Assembly: GCA_027923505.1 (NCBI GenBank)
Contig: BROI01000030.1
Span: 62,001-126,000 of the forward strand
Source: Mayamaea pseudoterrestris
Lineage: Eukaryota > Bacillariophyta > Bacillariophyceae > Sellaphorales > Sellaphoraceae
Direction of reading: 5' to 3'
Length of the DNA stretch: 64,000 bases
Positions within the stretch are counted from its first letter, which is position 1. The number at the start of each line of letters is the position of its first letter. This document shows positions 1-13,600 of this stretch, one piece after another. The notes beneath the pieces were generated by a model. The model saw only the letters and a list, made by a program, of their open reading frames with translations, did no database searches and was not told where the DNA came from. Made by a program: the position numbers and the translations under genes.

Positions 1-540
1 GGCAGTCCGTTTTGCACCATTTCAGCCCATCCTCATGTCAATGGCACACCCTGGACATGTTTTGCCTGACTCATTGGGTTGTTGGGTGGCCAGGGCATGG
101 GGCATTGTAGTGGTATGATTCCATAATTTGGGGTGTTGGCCACACCCATCTTGTAGACCACCATGCTGTAGGCCTCCAGGCAGTCCGTTTTGTACCATGT
201 CAGACCATCCTCATGTCAATGGCACACCCTGGACATGTTTTGCATGACTCATTGGGTTGTTGGGTGATCAGGGGACGGGGCATTGTAGTGGTATGATTCC
301 ATAATTTGGGGTGTTGGCCACACCCATTTCGCAGAGGTGTAGGCCTCCAGGCAGTCCGTTTTGCACCATTTCAGCCCATCCTCATGTCAATGGCACACCC
401 TGACATGTTTTGCCTGACTCATTGGGTTGTTGGGTGGCCAGGGCATGGGGCATTGTAGTGGTATGATTCCATAATTTGGGGTGTTGGCCACACCCATCTT
501 GTAGACCATTCCATGCTGTAGGCCTCCAGGCAGTCCGTTT

Positions 541-1000
541 TGACCATGTCAGACCACCTCGTCAATGGCACACCCTGGACATGTTTTGCATGACTCATTG
601 GGTTGTTGGGTGATCAGGGACGGAGGTATGTAGTGGTATGATCCAAATTTGGGGGGCGGCCACCCATTTTGCAGATGGTGTAGGCCTCCAGGCAGTCCGT
701 TTTGCACCATTTCAGCCCAACCTCATGTCATGGCACACCCTGGACATGTTTTGCCTGACTCATTGGGTTGTTGGGTAGGCGGCGGGGGCGGTGGTCAGGT
801 CCCTACTCGTGGGGTGTTGGCCACCCCATCTTGTAGACCATTCCATGCTGTAGGCCTCCAGGCAGTCCGTTTTGTACCATGTCAGACCATCCTCATGTCA
901 ATGGCACACACTGACATGTTTTGCAGATCATTGGGTGTGTTGGGGATCAGGGACGGGGCATTGTAGTGGTATGATTCCATAATTTGCGATGTTGGCCACA
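541..1000. repeat. Small eroded patch in array A
   Basis: One to two dimers here carry scattered small deletions and odd substitutions relative to the neighbours. Examples are a shortened GACCACCTCGTCAATGG at about 543-567, a rearranged GGGGGGCGGCCACCC at about 649-665, and a G-rich GGCGGGGGCGGTGGTCAGG around 780-798 where the monomer should read GGTGGCCAGGGCATGGGG. The dimer phase is kept on both sides. Nothing coding is seen. Confidence 0.75.
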
Positions 1001-1460
1001 CCCATTTTGCAGATGGTGTAGCCTCCAGGCAGTCCGTTTTGCACCATTTCAGCCCATCCTCATGTCAATGGCACACCCTGGACATGTTTTGCCTGACTCA
1101 TTGGGTTGTTGGGTGGCCAGGGCATGGGGCATTGTAGTGGTATGATTCCATAATTTGGGGTGTTGGCCACACCCATCTTGTAGACCATTCCATGCTGTAG
1201 GCCTCCAGGCAGTCCGTTTTGTACCATGTCAGACCATCCTCATGTCAATGGCACACCCTGGACATGTTTTGCATGACTCATTGGGTTGTTGGGTGATCAG
1301 GGGACGGGGCATTGTAGTGGTATGATTCCATAATTTGGGGTGTTGGCCACACCCATTTTGCAGATGGTGTAGGCCTCCAGGCAGTCCGTTTTGCACCATT
1401 TCAGCCCATCCTCATGTCAATGGCACACCCTGGACATGTTTTGCCTGACTCATTGGGTTG

Positions 1461-2170
1461 TTGGGTGGCCAGGGCATTTTGGGGTGTTGGCCACACCCAT
1501 CTTGTAGACCATTCCATGCTGTAGGCCTCCAGGCAGTCCGTTTTGTACCATGTCAGACCATCCTCATGTCAATGGCACACCCTGAATTTGGCAGACTCAT
1601 TGGGTTGTTGGGTGATCAAGGGACGGGGCATTGTAGTGGTATGATTCCATAATTTGCGGTGTTGGCCACACCCATTTTGCAGATGGTGTAGGCCTCCAGG
1701 CAGTCCGTTTTGCACCATTTCAGCCCATCCTCATGTCAATGGCACACCCTGGACATGTTTTGCCTGACTCATTGGGTTGTTGGGTGGCCAGGGCATGGGG
1801 CATTGTAGTGGTATGATTCCATAATTTGGGGTGTTGGCCACACCCATCTTGTAGACCATTCCATGCTGTAGGCCTCCAGGCAGTCCGTTTTGTACCATGT
1901 CAGACCATCCTCATGTCAATGGCACACCCTGACATGTTCTGCGTGACTCATTGGGTTGTTGGGTGGCCAGGGACGGGGCATTGTAGTGGTATGATTCCAT
2001 AATTTGGGGTGTTGGCCACACCCATTTTGCAGATGGTGTAGGCCTCCAGGCAGTCCGTTTTGCACCATTTCAGCCCATCCTCATGTCAATGGCACACCCT
2101 GGACATGTTTTGCCTGACTCATTGGGTTGTTGGGTGGCCAGGGCATGTTGGGGTGTTGGCCACACCCATC
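1461..2170. repeat. Two A1 monomers sharing a 28-bp internal deletion
   Basis: At about 1,477 and again at about 2,146 the A1 monomer runs from CCAGGGCAT straight to TTGGGGTGTTGG. It lacks 28 bp that normally hold the GGGGCATTGTAGTGG and TGATTCCATAA segments. The two events remove the same length at the same place two dimers apart, differing in one base at the join (TTT against TGT). They are probably one deletion copied by unequal exchange, or two deletions between the short GGCAT repeats. Confidence 0.8.
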
Positions 2171-4289
2171 TTGTAGACCATTCCATGCTGTAGGCCTCCA
2201 GGCAGTCCGTTTTGTACCATGTCAGACCATCCTCATGTCAATGGCACACCCTGGACATGTTTTGCCTGACTCATTGGGTTGTTGGGTGGCCAGGGCTTGA
2301 GCGGTGTATGATTCCAAATTTTGGGGTGTTGGCCACACCCATTTTGCAGATGGTGTAGGCCTCCAGGCAGTCCGTTTTGCACCATTTCAGCCCATCCTCA
2401 TGTCAATGGCACACCCTGGACATGTTTTGCCTGACTCATTGGGTTGTTGGGTGGCCAGGGCACGGGGCATTGTAGTGGTATGATTCCATAATTTGGGGTG
2501 TTGGCCACACCCATTTTGCAGATGGTGTAGGCCTCCAGGCAGTCCGTTTTGCACCATTTCAGCCCATCCTCATGTCAATGGCACACCCTGGACATGTTTT
2601 GCCTGACTCATTGGGTTGTTGGGTGGCCAGGGCATGGGGCATTGTAGTGGTATGATTCCATAATTTGGGGTGTTGGCCACACCCATCTTGTAGACCATTC
2701 CATGCTGTAGGCCTCCAGGCAGTCCGTTTTGTACCATGTCAGACCATCCTCATGTCAATGGCACACCCTGACATGTTTTGCGGGACCCATTGGGTTGTTG
2801 GGTGGCCAGGGACGGGGCATTGTAGTGGTATGATTCCATAATTTGGGGTGTTGGCCACACCCATTTTGCAGATGTTAGGCCCCAGGCAGTCCGTTTTGCA
2901 CCATTTCAGCAGCCATCCTCATGTGAAGGGCACACCCTGGACATGTTTTGTCTGACTCATTGGGTTGTTGGGTGGCCAGGGCAGGGGGCATTGTAGTGGT
3001 ATGATTCCATAATTTGGGGTGTTGGCCACACCCATCTTGTAGACCATTCCATGCTGTAGGCCTCCAGGCAGTCCGTTTTGTACCATGTCAGACCATCCTC
3101 ATGTCAATGGCACACCCTGGACATGTTTTGCATGACTCATTGGGTTGTTGGGTGATCAGGGAACGGGGCATTGTAGTGGTATGATTCCATAATTTGGGGT
3201 GTTGGCCACACCCATTTTGCAGATGGTGTAGGCCTCCAGGCAGTCCGTTTTGCACCATTTCAGCCCATCCTCATGTCAATGGCACACCCTGGACATGTTT
3301 TGCCTGACTCATTGGGTTGTTGGGTGGCCAGGGCATGGGGCATTGTAGTGGTATGATTCCATAATTTGGGGTGTTGGCCACACCCATCTTGTAGACCATT
3401 CCATGCTGTAGGCCTCCAGGCAGTCCGTTTTGTACCATGTCAGACCATCCTCATGTCAATGGCACACCCTGGACATGTTTTGCATGACTCATTGGGTTGT
3501 TGGGTGAGCAGGGACGGGGCATTGTAGTGGTATGATTCCATAATTTGGGGTGTTGGCCACACCCATTTTGCAGATGGTGTAGGCCTCCAGGCAGTCCGTT
3601 TTGCACCATTTCAGCCCATCCTCATGTCAATGGCACACCCTGGACATGTTTTGCCTGACTCATTGGGTTGTTGGGTGGCCAGGCATGGGGCATTGTAGTG
3701 GTATGATTCCATAATTTGGGGTGTTGGCCACACCCATCTTGTAGACCATTCCATGCTGTAGGCCTCCAGGCAGTCCGTTTTGTACCATGTCAGACCATCC
3801 TCATGTCAATGGCACACCCTGGACATGTTTTGCATGACTCATTGGGTTGTTGGGTGATCAGGGACGGGGCATTGTAGTGGTATGATTCCATAATTTGGGG
3901 TGTTGGCCACACCCATTTTGCAGATGGTGTAGGCCTCCAGGCAGTCCGTTTTGCACCATTTCAGCCCATCCTCATGTCAATGGCACACCCCGACATGTTT
4001 TCCCTGACTCATTGGGTTGTTGGGTGGCCAGGGCATGGGGCATTGTAGTGGTATGATTCCATAATTTGGGGTGTTGGCCACACCCATCTTGTAGACCATT
4101 CCATGCTGTAGGCCTCCAGGCAGTCCGTTTTGTACCATGTCAGACCATCCTCATGTCAATGGCACACCCTGGACATGTTTTGCATGACTCATTGGGTTGT
4201 TGGGTGATCAGGGACGGGGCATTGTAGTGGTATGATTCCATAATTTGCGGTGTTGGCCACACCCATTTTGCAGATGGTGTAGGCCTCCA

Positions 4290-4640
4290 GGCAGTCCGTT
4301 TTGCACCATTTCAGCCCATCCTCATGTCAATGGCACACCCTGGACATGTTTTGCCTGACTCATTGGGTTGTTGGGTGGCCAGGGCATGGGGCATTGTAGT
4401 GGTATGATTCCATAATTTGGGGTGTTGGCCACACCCATCTTGTAGACCATTCCATGCTGTAGGCCTCCAGGCAGTCCGTTTTGTACCATGTCAGACCATC
4501 CTCATGTCAATGGCACACCCTGGACATGTTTTGCATGACTCATTGGGTTGTTGGGTGATCAGGGACGGGGCATTGTAGTGGTATGATTCCATAATTTGCG
4601 GTGTTGGCCACACCCATTTTGCAGATGGTGTAGGCCTCCA
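4290..4640. repeat. Reference 351-bp dimer of family A (A1 4290-4469, A2 4470-4640)
   Basis: This is a representative complete higher-order unit from the clean part of the array. The two halves are alignable along their whole length and clearly descend from one ancestral monomer. They differ by a few substitutions (GCACCATTTCAGCCC against GTACCATGTCAGACC, GCCTGACTC against GCATGACTC, GTGGCCAGGGCAT against GTGATCAGGGA) and by an 8-bp length change just before the TAGGCCTCCA end. In this copy A2 carries GCGGTGTTGG where A1 has GGGGTGTTGG. Lengths of 180 and 171 bp fit one nucleosome plus linker, as in many centromeric satellites. That is family-level knowledge and is not shown here. Confidence 0.95.
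4420..4436. other. Imperfect 17-bp dyad in family A monomers (representative copy)
   Basis: GGGTGTTGGCCACACCC pairs 7 of 8 positions around a central G. The only mismatch is the T/C pair next to the centre. It recurs in every A1 monomer and, one outer pair shorter when the A2 variant is GCGGTGTT, in A2. It is followed directly by CATCTTGTAG or CATTTTGCAG. It may be a protein-binding or cruciform-prone site; this is inference only. Confidence 0.6.
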
Positions 4641-7600
4641 GGCAGTCCGTTTTGCACCATTTCAGCCCATCCTCATGTCAATGGCACACCCTGGACATGT
4701 TTTGCCTGACTCATTGGGTTGTTGGGCGGCCAGGGCATGGGGCATTGTAGTGGTATGATTCCATAATTTGGGGTGTTGGCCACACCCATCTTGTAGACCA
4801 TTCCATGCTGTAGGCCTCCAGGCAGTCCGTTTTGTACCATGTCAGACCATCCTCATGTCAATGGCACACCCTGGACATGTTTTGCATGACTCATTGGGTT
4901 GTTGGGTGATCAGGGACGGGGCATTGTAGTGGTATGATTCCATAATTTGCGGTGTTGGCCACACCCATTTTGCAGATGGTGTAGGCCTCCAGGCAGTCCG
5001 TTTTGCACCATTTCAGCCCATCCTCATGTCAATGGCACACCCTGGACATGTTTTGCCTGACTCATTGGGTTGTTGGGTGGCCAGGGCATGGGGCATTGTA
5101 GTGGTATGATTCCATAATTTGGGGTGTTGGCCACACCCATCTTGTAGACCATTCCATGCTGTAGGCCTCCAGGCAGTCCGTTTTGTACCATGTCAGACCA
5201 TCCTCATGTCAATGGCACACCCTGGACATGTTTTGCATGACTCATTGGGTTGTTGGGTGATCAGGGACGGGGCATTGTAGTGGTATGATTCCATAATTTG
5301 CGGTGTTGGCCACACCCATTTTGCAGATGGTGTAGGCCTCCAGGCAGTCCGTTTTGCACCATTTCAGCCCATCCTCATGTCAATGGCACACCCTGGACAT
5401 GTTTTGCCTGACTCATTGGGTTGTTGGGTGGCCAGGGCATGGGGCATTGTAGTGGTATGATTCCATAATTTGGGGTGTTGGCCACACCCATCTTGTAGAC
5501 CATTCCATGCTGTAGGCCTCCAGGCAGTCCGTTTTGTACCATGTCAGACCATCCTCATGTCAATGGCACACCCTGGACATGTTTTGCATGACTCATTGGG
5601 TTGTTGGGTGATCAGGGGACGGGGCATTGTAGTGGTATGATTCCATAATTTGGGGTGTTGGCCACACCCATTTTGCAGATGGTGTAGGCCTCCAGGCAGT
5701 CCGTTTTGCACCATTTCAGCCCATCCTCATGTCAATGGCACACCCTGGATGTGTTTTGCCTGACTCATTGGGTTGTTGGGTGGCCAGGGCATGGGGCATT
5801 GTAGTGGTATGATTCCATAATTTGGGGTGTTGGCCACACCCATCTTGTAGACCATTCCATGCTGTAGGCCTCCAGGCAGTCCGTTTTGTACCATGTCAGA
5901 CCATCCTCATGTCAATGGCACACCCTGGACATGTTTTGCATGACTCATTGGGTTGTTGGGTGATCAGTGGATGGGGCATTGTAGTGGTATGATTCCATAA
6001 TTTGGGGTGTTGGCCACACCCATTTTGCAGATGGTGTAGGCCTCCAGGCAGTCCGTTTTGCACCATTTCAGCCCATCCTCATGTCAATGGCACACCCTGG
6101 ACATGTTTTGCCTGACTCATTGGGTTGTTGGGTGGCCAGGGCATGGGGCATTGTAGTGGTATGATTCCATAATTTGGGGTGTTGGCCACACCCATCTTGT
6201 AGACCATTCCATGCTGTAGGCCTCCAGGCAGTCCGTTTTGTACCATGTCAGACCATCCTCATGTCAATGGCACACCCTGGACATGTTTTGCATGACTCAT
6301 TGGGTTGTTGGGTGATCAGGGACGGGGCATTGTAGTGGTATGATTCCATAATTTGCGGTGTTGGCCACACCCATTTTGCAGATGGTGTAGGCCTCCAGGC
6401 AGTCCGTTTTGCACCATTTCAGCCCATCCTCATGTCAATGGCACACCCTGGACATGTTTTGCCTGACTCATTGGGTTGTTGGGTGGCCAGGGCATGGGGC
6501 ATTGTAGTGGTATGATTCCATAATTTGGGGTGTTGGCCACACCCATCTTGTAGACCATTCCATGCTGTAGGCCTCCAGGCAGTCCGTTTTGTACCATGTC
6601 AGACCATCCTCATGTCAATGGCACACCCTGGACATGTTTTGCATGACTCATTGGGTTGTTGGGTGATAAGGGAAGGGGCATTGTAGTGGTATGATTCCAT
6701 AATTTGCGGTGTTGGCCACACCCATTTTGCAGATGGTGTAGGCCTCCAGGCAGTCCGTTTTGCACCATTTCAGCCCATCCTCATGTCAATGGCACACCCT
6801 GGACATGTTTTGCCTGACTCATTGGGTTGTTGGGTGGCCAGGGCATGGGGCATTGTAGTGGTATGATTCCATAATTTGGGGTGTTGGCCACACCCATCTT
6901 GTAGACCATTCCATGCTGTAGGCCTCCAGGCAGTCCGTTTTGTACCATGTCAGACCATCCTCATGTCAATGGCACACCCTGGACATGTTTTGCATGACTC
7001 ATTGGGTTGTTGGGTGATCAGGGGACGGGGCATTGTAGTGGTATGATTCCATAATTTGCGGTGTTGGCCACACCCATTTTGCAGATGGTGTAGGCCTCCA
7101 GGCAGTCCGTTTTGCACCATTTCAGCCCATCCTCATGTCAATGGCACACCCTGGACATGTTTTGCCTGACTCATTGGGTTGTTGGGTGGCCAGGGCATGG
7201 GGCATTGTAGTGGTATGATTCCATAATTTGGGGTGTTGGCCACACCCATCTTGTAGACCATTCCATGCTGTAGGCCTCCAGGCAGTCCGTTTTGTACCAT
7301 GTCAGACCATCCTCATGTCAATGGCACACCCTGGACATGTTTTGCATGACTCATTGGGTTGTTGGGTGATCAGGGATGGGGCATTGTAGTGGTATGATTC
7401 CATAATTTGCGGTGTTGGCCACACCCATTTTGCAGATGGTGTAGGCCTCCAGGCAGTCCGTTTTGCACCATTTCAGCCCATCCTCATGTCAATGGCACAC
7501 CCTGGACATGTTTTGCCTGACTCATTGGGTTGTTGGGTGGCCAGGGCATGGGGCATTGTAGTGGTATGATTCCATAATTTGGGGTGTTGGCCACACCCAT

Positions 7601-10600
7601 CTTGTAGACCATTCCATGCTGTAGGCCTCCAGGCAGTCCGTTTTGTACCATGTCAGACCATCCTCATGTCAATGGCACACCCTGGACATGTTTTGCATGA
7701 CTCATTGGGTTGTTGGGTGATCAGGGCACGGGGCATTGTAGTGGTATGATTCCATAATTTGGGGTGTTGGCCACACCCATTTTGCAGATGGTGTAGGCCT
7801 CCAGGCAGTCCGTGTTGCACCATTTTAGACCACCTCATGTGAATGGCACACCCTGGACATGTTTTGCCTGACTCATTGGGTTGTTGGGTGGCCAGGGCAT
7901 GGGGCATTGTAGTGGTATGATTCCATAATTTGGGGTGTTGGCCACACCCATCTTGTAGACCATGCCATCCGGGAGCCACACAGGAAGTCCCTTTTGTACC
8001 ATGTCAGACCATCCTCATGTCAATGGCACACCCTGGACATGTTTTGCATGACTCATTGGGTTGTTGGGTGATCAGGGAACGGGGCATTGTAGTGGTATGA
8101 TTCCATAATTTGGCGTGTTGGCCACACCCATTTTGCAGATGGTGTAGGCCTCCAGGCAGTCCGTTTTGCACCATTTCAGCCCATCCTCATGTCAATGGCA
8201 CACCCTGGATGTGTTTTGCCTGACTCATTGGGTTGTTGGGTGGCCAGGGCATGGGGCATTGTAGTGGTATGATTCCATAATTTGGGGTGTTGGCCACACC
8301 CATCTTGTAGACCATTCCATGCTGTAGGCCTCCAGGCAGTCCGTTTTGTACCATGTCAGACCATCCTCATGTCAATGGCACACCCTGGACATGTTTTGCA
8401 TGACTCATTGGGTTGTTGGGTGATCAGGGGACGGGGCATTGTAGTGGTATGATTCCATAATTTGGGGTGTTGGCCACACCCATTTTGCAGATGGTGTAGG
8501 CCTCCAGGCAGTCCGTTTTGCACCATTTCAGCCCATCCTCATGTCAATGGCACACCCTGGACATGTTTTGCCTGACTCATTGGGTTGTTGGGTGGCCAGG
8601 GCATGGGGCATTGTAGTGGTATGATTCCATAATTTGGGGTGTTGGCCACACCCATCTTGTAGACCATTCCATGCTGTAGGCCTCCAGGCAGTCCGTTTTG
8701 TACCATGTCAGACCATCCTCATGTCAATGGCACACCCTGGACATGTTTTGCATGACTCATTGGGTTGTTGGGTGATCAGGGGACGGGGCATTGTAGTGGT
8801 ATGATTCCATAATTTGGGGTGTTGGCCACACCCATTTTGCAGATGGTGTAGGCCTCCAGGCAGTCCGTGTTGCACCATTTTAGACCACCTCATGTGAATG
8901 GCACACCCTGGACATGTTTTGCCTGACTCATTGGGTTGTTGGGTGGCCAGGGCATGGGGCATTGTAGTGGTATGATTCCATAATTTGGGGTGTTGGCCAC
9001 ACCCATCTTGTAGACCATTCCATGCTGTAGGCCTCCAGGCAGTCCGTTTTGTACCATGTCAGACCATCCTCATGTCAATGGCACACCCTGGACATGTTTT
9101 GCATGACTCATTGGGTTGTTGGGTGATCAAGGGACGGGGCATTGTAGTGGTATGATTCCATAATTTGCGGTGTTGGCCACACCCATTTTGCAGATGGTGT
9201 AGGCCTCCAGGCAGTCCGTTTTGCACCATTTCAGCCCATCCTCATGTCAATGGCACACCCTGGACATGTTTTGCCTGACTCATTGGGTTGTTGGGTGGCC
9301 AGGGCATGGGGCATTGTAGTGGTATGATTCCATAATTTGGGGTGTTGGCCACACCCATCTTGTAGACCATTCCATGCTGTAGGCCTCCAGGCAGTCCGTT
9401 TTGTACCATGTCAGACCATCCTCATGTCAATGGCACACCCTGGACATGTTTTGCATGACTCATTGGGTTGTTGGGTGATCAGGGCACGGGGCATTGTAGT
9501 GGTATGATTCCATAATTTGCGGTGTTGGCCACACCCATTTTGCAGATGGTGTAGGCCTCCAGGCAGTCCGTTTTGCACCATTTCAGCCCATCCTCATGTC
9601 AATGGCACACCCTGGACATGTTTTGCTGGACTCATTGGGTTGTTGGGTGGCCAGGGCATGGGGCATTGTAGTGGTATGATTCCATAATTTGGGGTGTTGG
9701 CCACACCCATCTTGTAGACCATTCCATGCTGTAGGCCTCCAGGCAGTCCGTTTTGTACCATGTCAGACCATCCTCATGTCAATGGCACACCCTGGACATG
9801 TTTTGCATGACTCATTGGGTTGTTGGGTGATCAGGGACGGGGCATTGTAGTGGTATGATTCCATAATTTGCGGTGTTGGCCACACCCATTTTGCAGATGG
9901 TGTAGGCCTCCAGGCAGTCCGTTTTGCACCATTTCAGCCCATCCTCATGTCAATGGCACACCCTGGACATGTTTTGCCTGACTCATTGGGTTGTTGGGTG
10001 GCCAGGGCATGGGGCATTGTAGTGGTATGATTCCATAATTTTGGGGTGTTGGCCACACCCATCTTGTAGACCATTCCATGCTGTAGGCCTCCAGGCAGTC
10101 CGTTTTGTACCATGTCAGACCATCCTCATGTCAATGGCACACCCTGGACATGTTTTGCATGACTCATTGGGTTGTTGGGTGATCAGGGCATGTGGCATTG
10201 TAGTGGTATGATTCCATAATTGGGGGTGTTGGCCACACCCATTTTGCAGATGGTGTAGGCCTCCAGGCAGTCCGTTTTGCACCATTTCAGCCCATCCTCA
10301 TGTCAATGGCACACCCTGGACATGTTTTGCCTGACTCATTGGGTTGTTGGGTCGCCAGGCATGGGGCATTGTAGTGGTATGATTCCATAATTTGGGGTGT
10401 TGGCCACACCCATCTTGTAGACCATTCCATGCTGTAGGCCTCCAGGCAGTCCGTTTTGTACCATGTCAGACCATCCTCATGTCAATGGCACACCCTGGAC
10501 ATGTTTTGCATGACTCATTGGGTTGTTGGGTGATCAGGGCACGGGGCATTGTAGTGGTATGATTCCATAATTTGCGGTGTTGGCCACACCCATTTTGCAG

Positions 10601-13600
10601 ATGGTGTAGGCCTCCAGGCAGTCCGTTTTGCACCATTTCAGCCCATCCTCATGTCAATGGCACACCCTGAACATGTTTTGCCTGACTCATTGGGTTGTTG
10701 GGTGGCCAGGGCATGGGGCATTGTAGTGGTATGATTCCATAATTTGGTGGTGTTGGCCACACCCATCTTGTAGACCATTCCATGCTGTAGGCCTCCAGGC
10801 AGTCCGTTTTGTACCATGTCAGACCATCCTCATGTCAATGGCACACCCTGGACATGTTTTGCATGACTCATTGGGTTGTTGGGTGATCAAGGGACGGGGC
10901 ATTGTAGTGGTATGATTCCATAATTTGCGGTGTTGGCCACACCCATTTTGCAGATGGTGTAGGCCTCCAGGCAGTCCGTTTTGCACCATTTCAGCCCATC
11001 CTCATGTCAATGGCACACCCTGAACATGTTTTGCCTGACTCATTGGGTTGTTGGGTGGCCAGGGCATGGGGCATTGTAGTGGTATGATTCCATAATTTGG
11101 GGTGTTGGCCACACCCATCTTGTAGACCATTCCATGCTGTAGGCCTCCAGGCAGTCCGTTTTGTACCATGTCAGACCATCCTCATGTCAATGGCACACCC
11201 TGGACATGTTTTGCATGACTCATTGGGTTGTTGGGTGATCAAGGGACGGGGCATTGTAGTGGTATGATTCCATAATTTGCGGTGTTGGCCACACCCATTT
11301 TGCAGATGGTGTAGGCCTCCAGGCAGTCCGTTTTGCACCATTTCAGCCCATCCTCATGTCAATGGCACACCCTGGACATGTTTTGCCTGACTCATTGGGT
11401 TGTTGGGTGGCCAGGGCATGGGGCATTGTAGTGGTATGATTCCATAATTTGGGGTGTTGGCCACACCCATCTTGTAGACCATTCCATGCTGTAGGCCTCC
11501 AGGCAGTCCGTTTTGTACCATGTCAGACCATCCTCATGTCAATGGCACACCCTGGACATGTTTTGCATGACTCATTGGGTTGTTGGGTGATCAGGGACGG
11601 GGCATTGTAGTGGTATGATTCCATAATTTGCGGTGTTGGCCACACCCATTTTGCAGATGGTGTAGGCCTCCAGGCAGTCCGTTTTGCACCATTTCAGCCC
11701 ATCCTCATGTCAATGGCACACCCTGGATGTGTTTTGCCTGACTCATTGGGTTGTTGGGTGGCCAGGGCATGGGGCATTGTAGTGGTATGATTCCATAATT
11801 TGGGGTGTTGGCCACACCCATCTTGTAGACCATTCCATGCTGTAGGCCTCCAGGCAGTCCGTTTTGTACCATGTCAGACCATCCTCATGTCAATGGCACA
11901 CCCTGGACATGTTTTGCATGACTCATTGGGTTGTTGGGTGATCAGGGACGGGGCATTGTAGTGGTATGATTCCATAATTTGCGGTGTTGGCCACACCCAT
12001 TTTGCAGATGGTGTAGGCCTCCAGGCAGTCCGTTTTGCACCATTTCAGCCCATCCTCATGTCAATGGCACACCCTGGACATGTTTTGCCTGACTCATTGG
12101 GTTGTTGGGTGGCCAGGGCATGGGGCATTGTAGTGGTATGATTCCATAATTTGGGGTGTTGGCCACACCCATCTTGTAGACCATTCCATGCTGTAGGCCT
12201 CCAGGCAGTCCGTTTTGTACCATGTCAGACCATCCTCATGTCAATGGCACACCCTGGACATGTTTTGCATGACTCATTGGGTTGTTGGGTGATCAGGGAC
12301 GGGGCATTGTAGTGGTATGATTCCATAATTTGCGGTGTTGGCCACACCCATTTTGCAGATGGTGTAGGCCTCCAGGCAGTCCGTTTTGCACCATTTCAGC
12401 CCATCCTCATGTCAATGGCACACCCTGGACATGTTTTGCCTGACTCATTGGGTTGTTGGGTGGCCAGGGCATGGGGCATTGTAGTGGTATGATTCCATAA
12501 TTTGGGGTGTTGGCCACACCCATCTTGTAGACCATTCCATGCTGTAGGCCTCCAGGCAGTCCGTTTTGTACCATGTCAGACCATCCTCATGTCAATGGCA
12601 CACCCTGACATGTTTTGCCTGACTCATTGGGTTGTTGGGTGATCAGGGCACGGGGCATTGTAGTGGTATGATTCCATAATTTGGGGTGTTGGCCACACCC
12701 ATTTTGCAGATGGTGTAGGCCTCCAGGCAGTCCGTTTTGCACCATTTCAGCCCATCCTCATGTCAATGGCACACCCTGGACATGTTTTGCCTGACTCATT
12801 GGGTTGTTGGGTGGCCAGGGCATGGGGCATTGTAGTGGTATGATTCCATAATTTGGGGTGTTGGCCACACCCATCTTGTAGACCATTCCATGCTGTAGGC
12901 CTCCAGGCAGTCCGTTTTGTACCATGTCAGACCATCCTCATGTCAATGGCACACCCTGGACATGTTTTGCATGACTCATTGGGTTGTTGGGTGATCAGGG
13001 ACGGGGCATTGTAGTGGTATGATTCCATAATTTGCGGTGTTGGCCACACCCATTTTGCAGATGGTGTAGGCCTCCAGGCAGTCCGTTTTGCACCATTTCA
13101 GCCCATCCTCATGTCAATGGCACACCCTGGACATGTTTTGCCTGACTCATTGGGTTGTTGGGTGGCCAGGGCATGGGGCATTGTAGTGGTATGATTCCAT
13201 AATTTGGGGTGTTGGCCACACCCATCTTGTAGACCATTCCATGCTGTAGGCCTCCAGGCAGTCCGTTTTGTACCATGTCAGACCATCCTCATGTCAATGG
13301 CACACCCTGGACATGTTTTGCATGACTCATTGGGTTGTTGGGTGATCAGGGACGGGGCATTGTAGTGGTATGATTCCATAATTTGCGGTGTTGGCCACAC
13401 CCATTTTGCAGATGGTGTAGGCCTCCAGGCAGTCCGTTTTGCACCATTTCAGCCCATCCTCATGTCAATGGCACACCCTGGACATGTTTTGCCTGACTCA
13501 TTGGGTTGTTGGGTGGCCAGGGCATGGGGCATTGTAGTGGTATGATTCCATAATTTGGGGTGTTGGCCACACCCATCTTGTAGACCATTCCATGCTGTAG

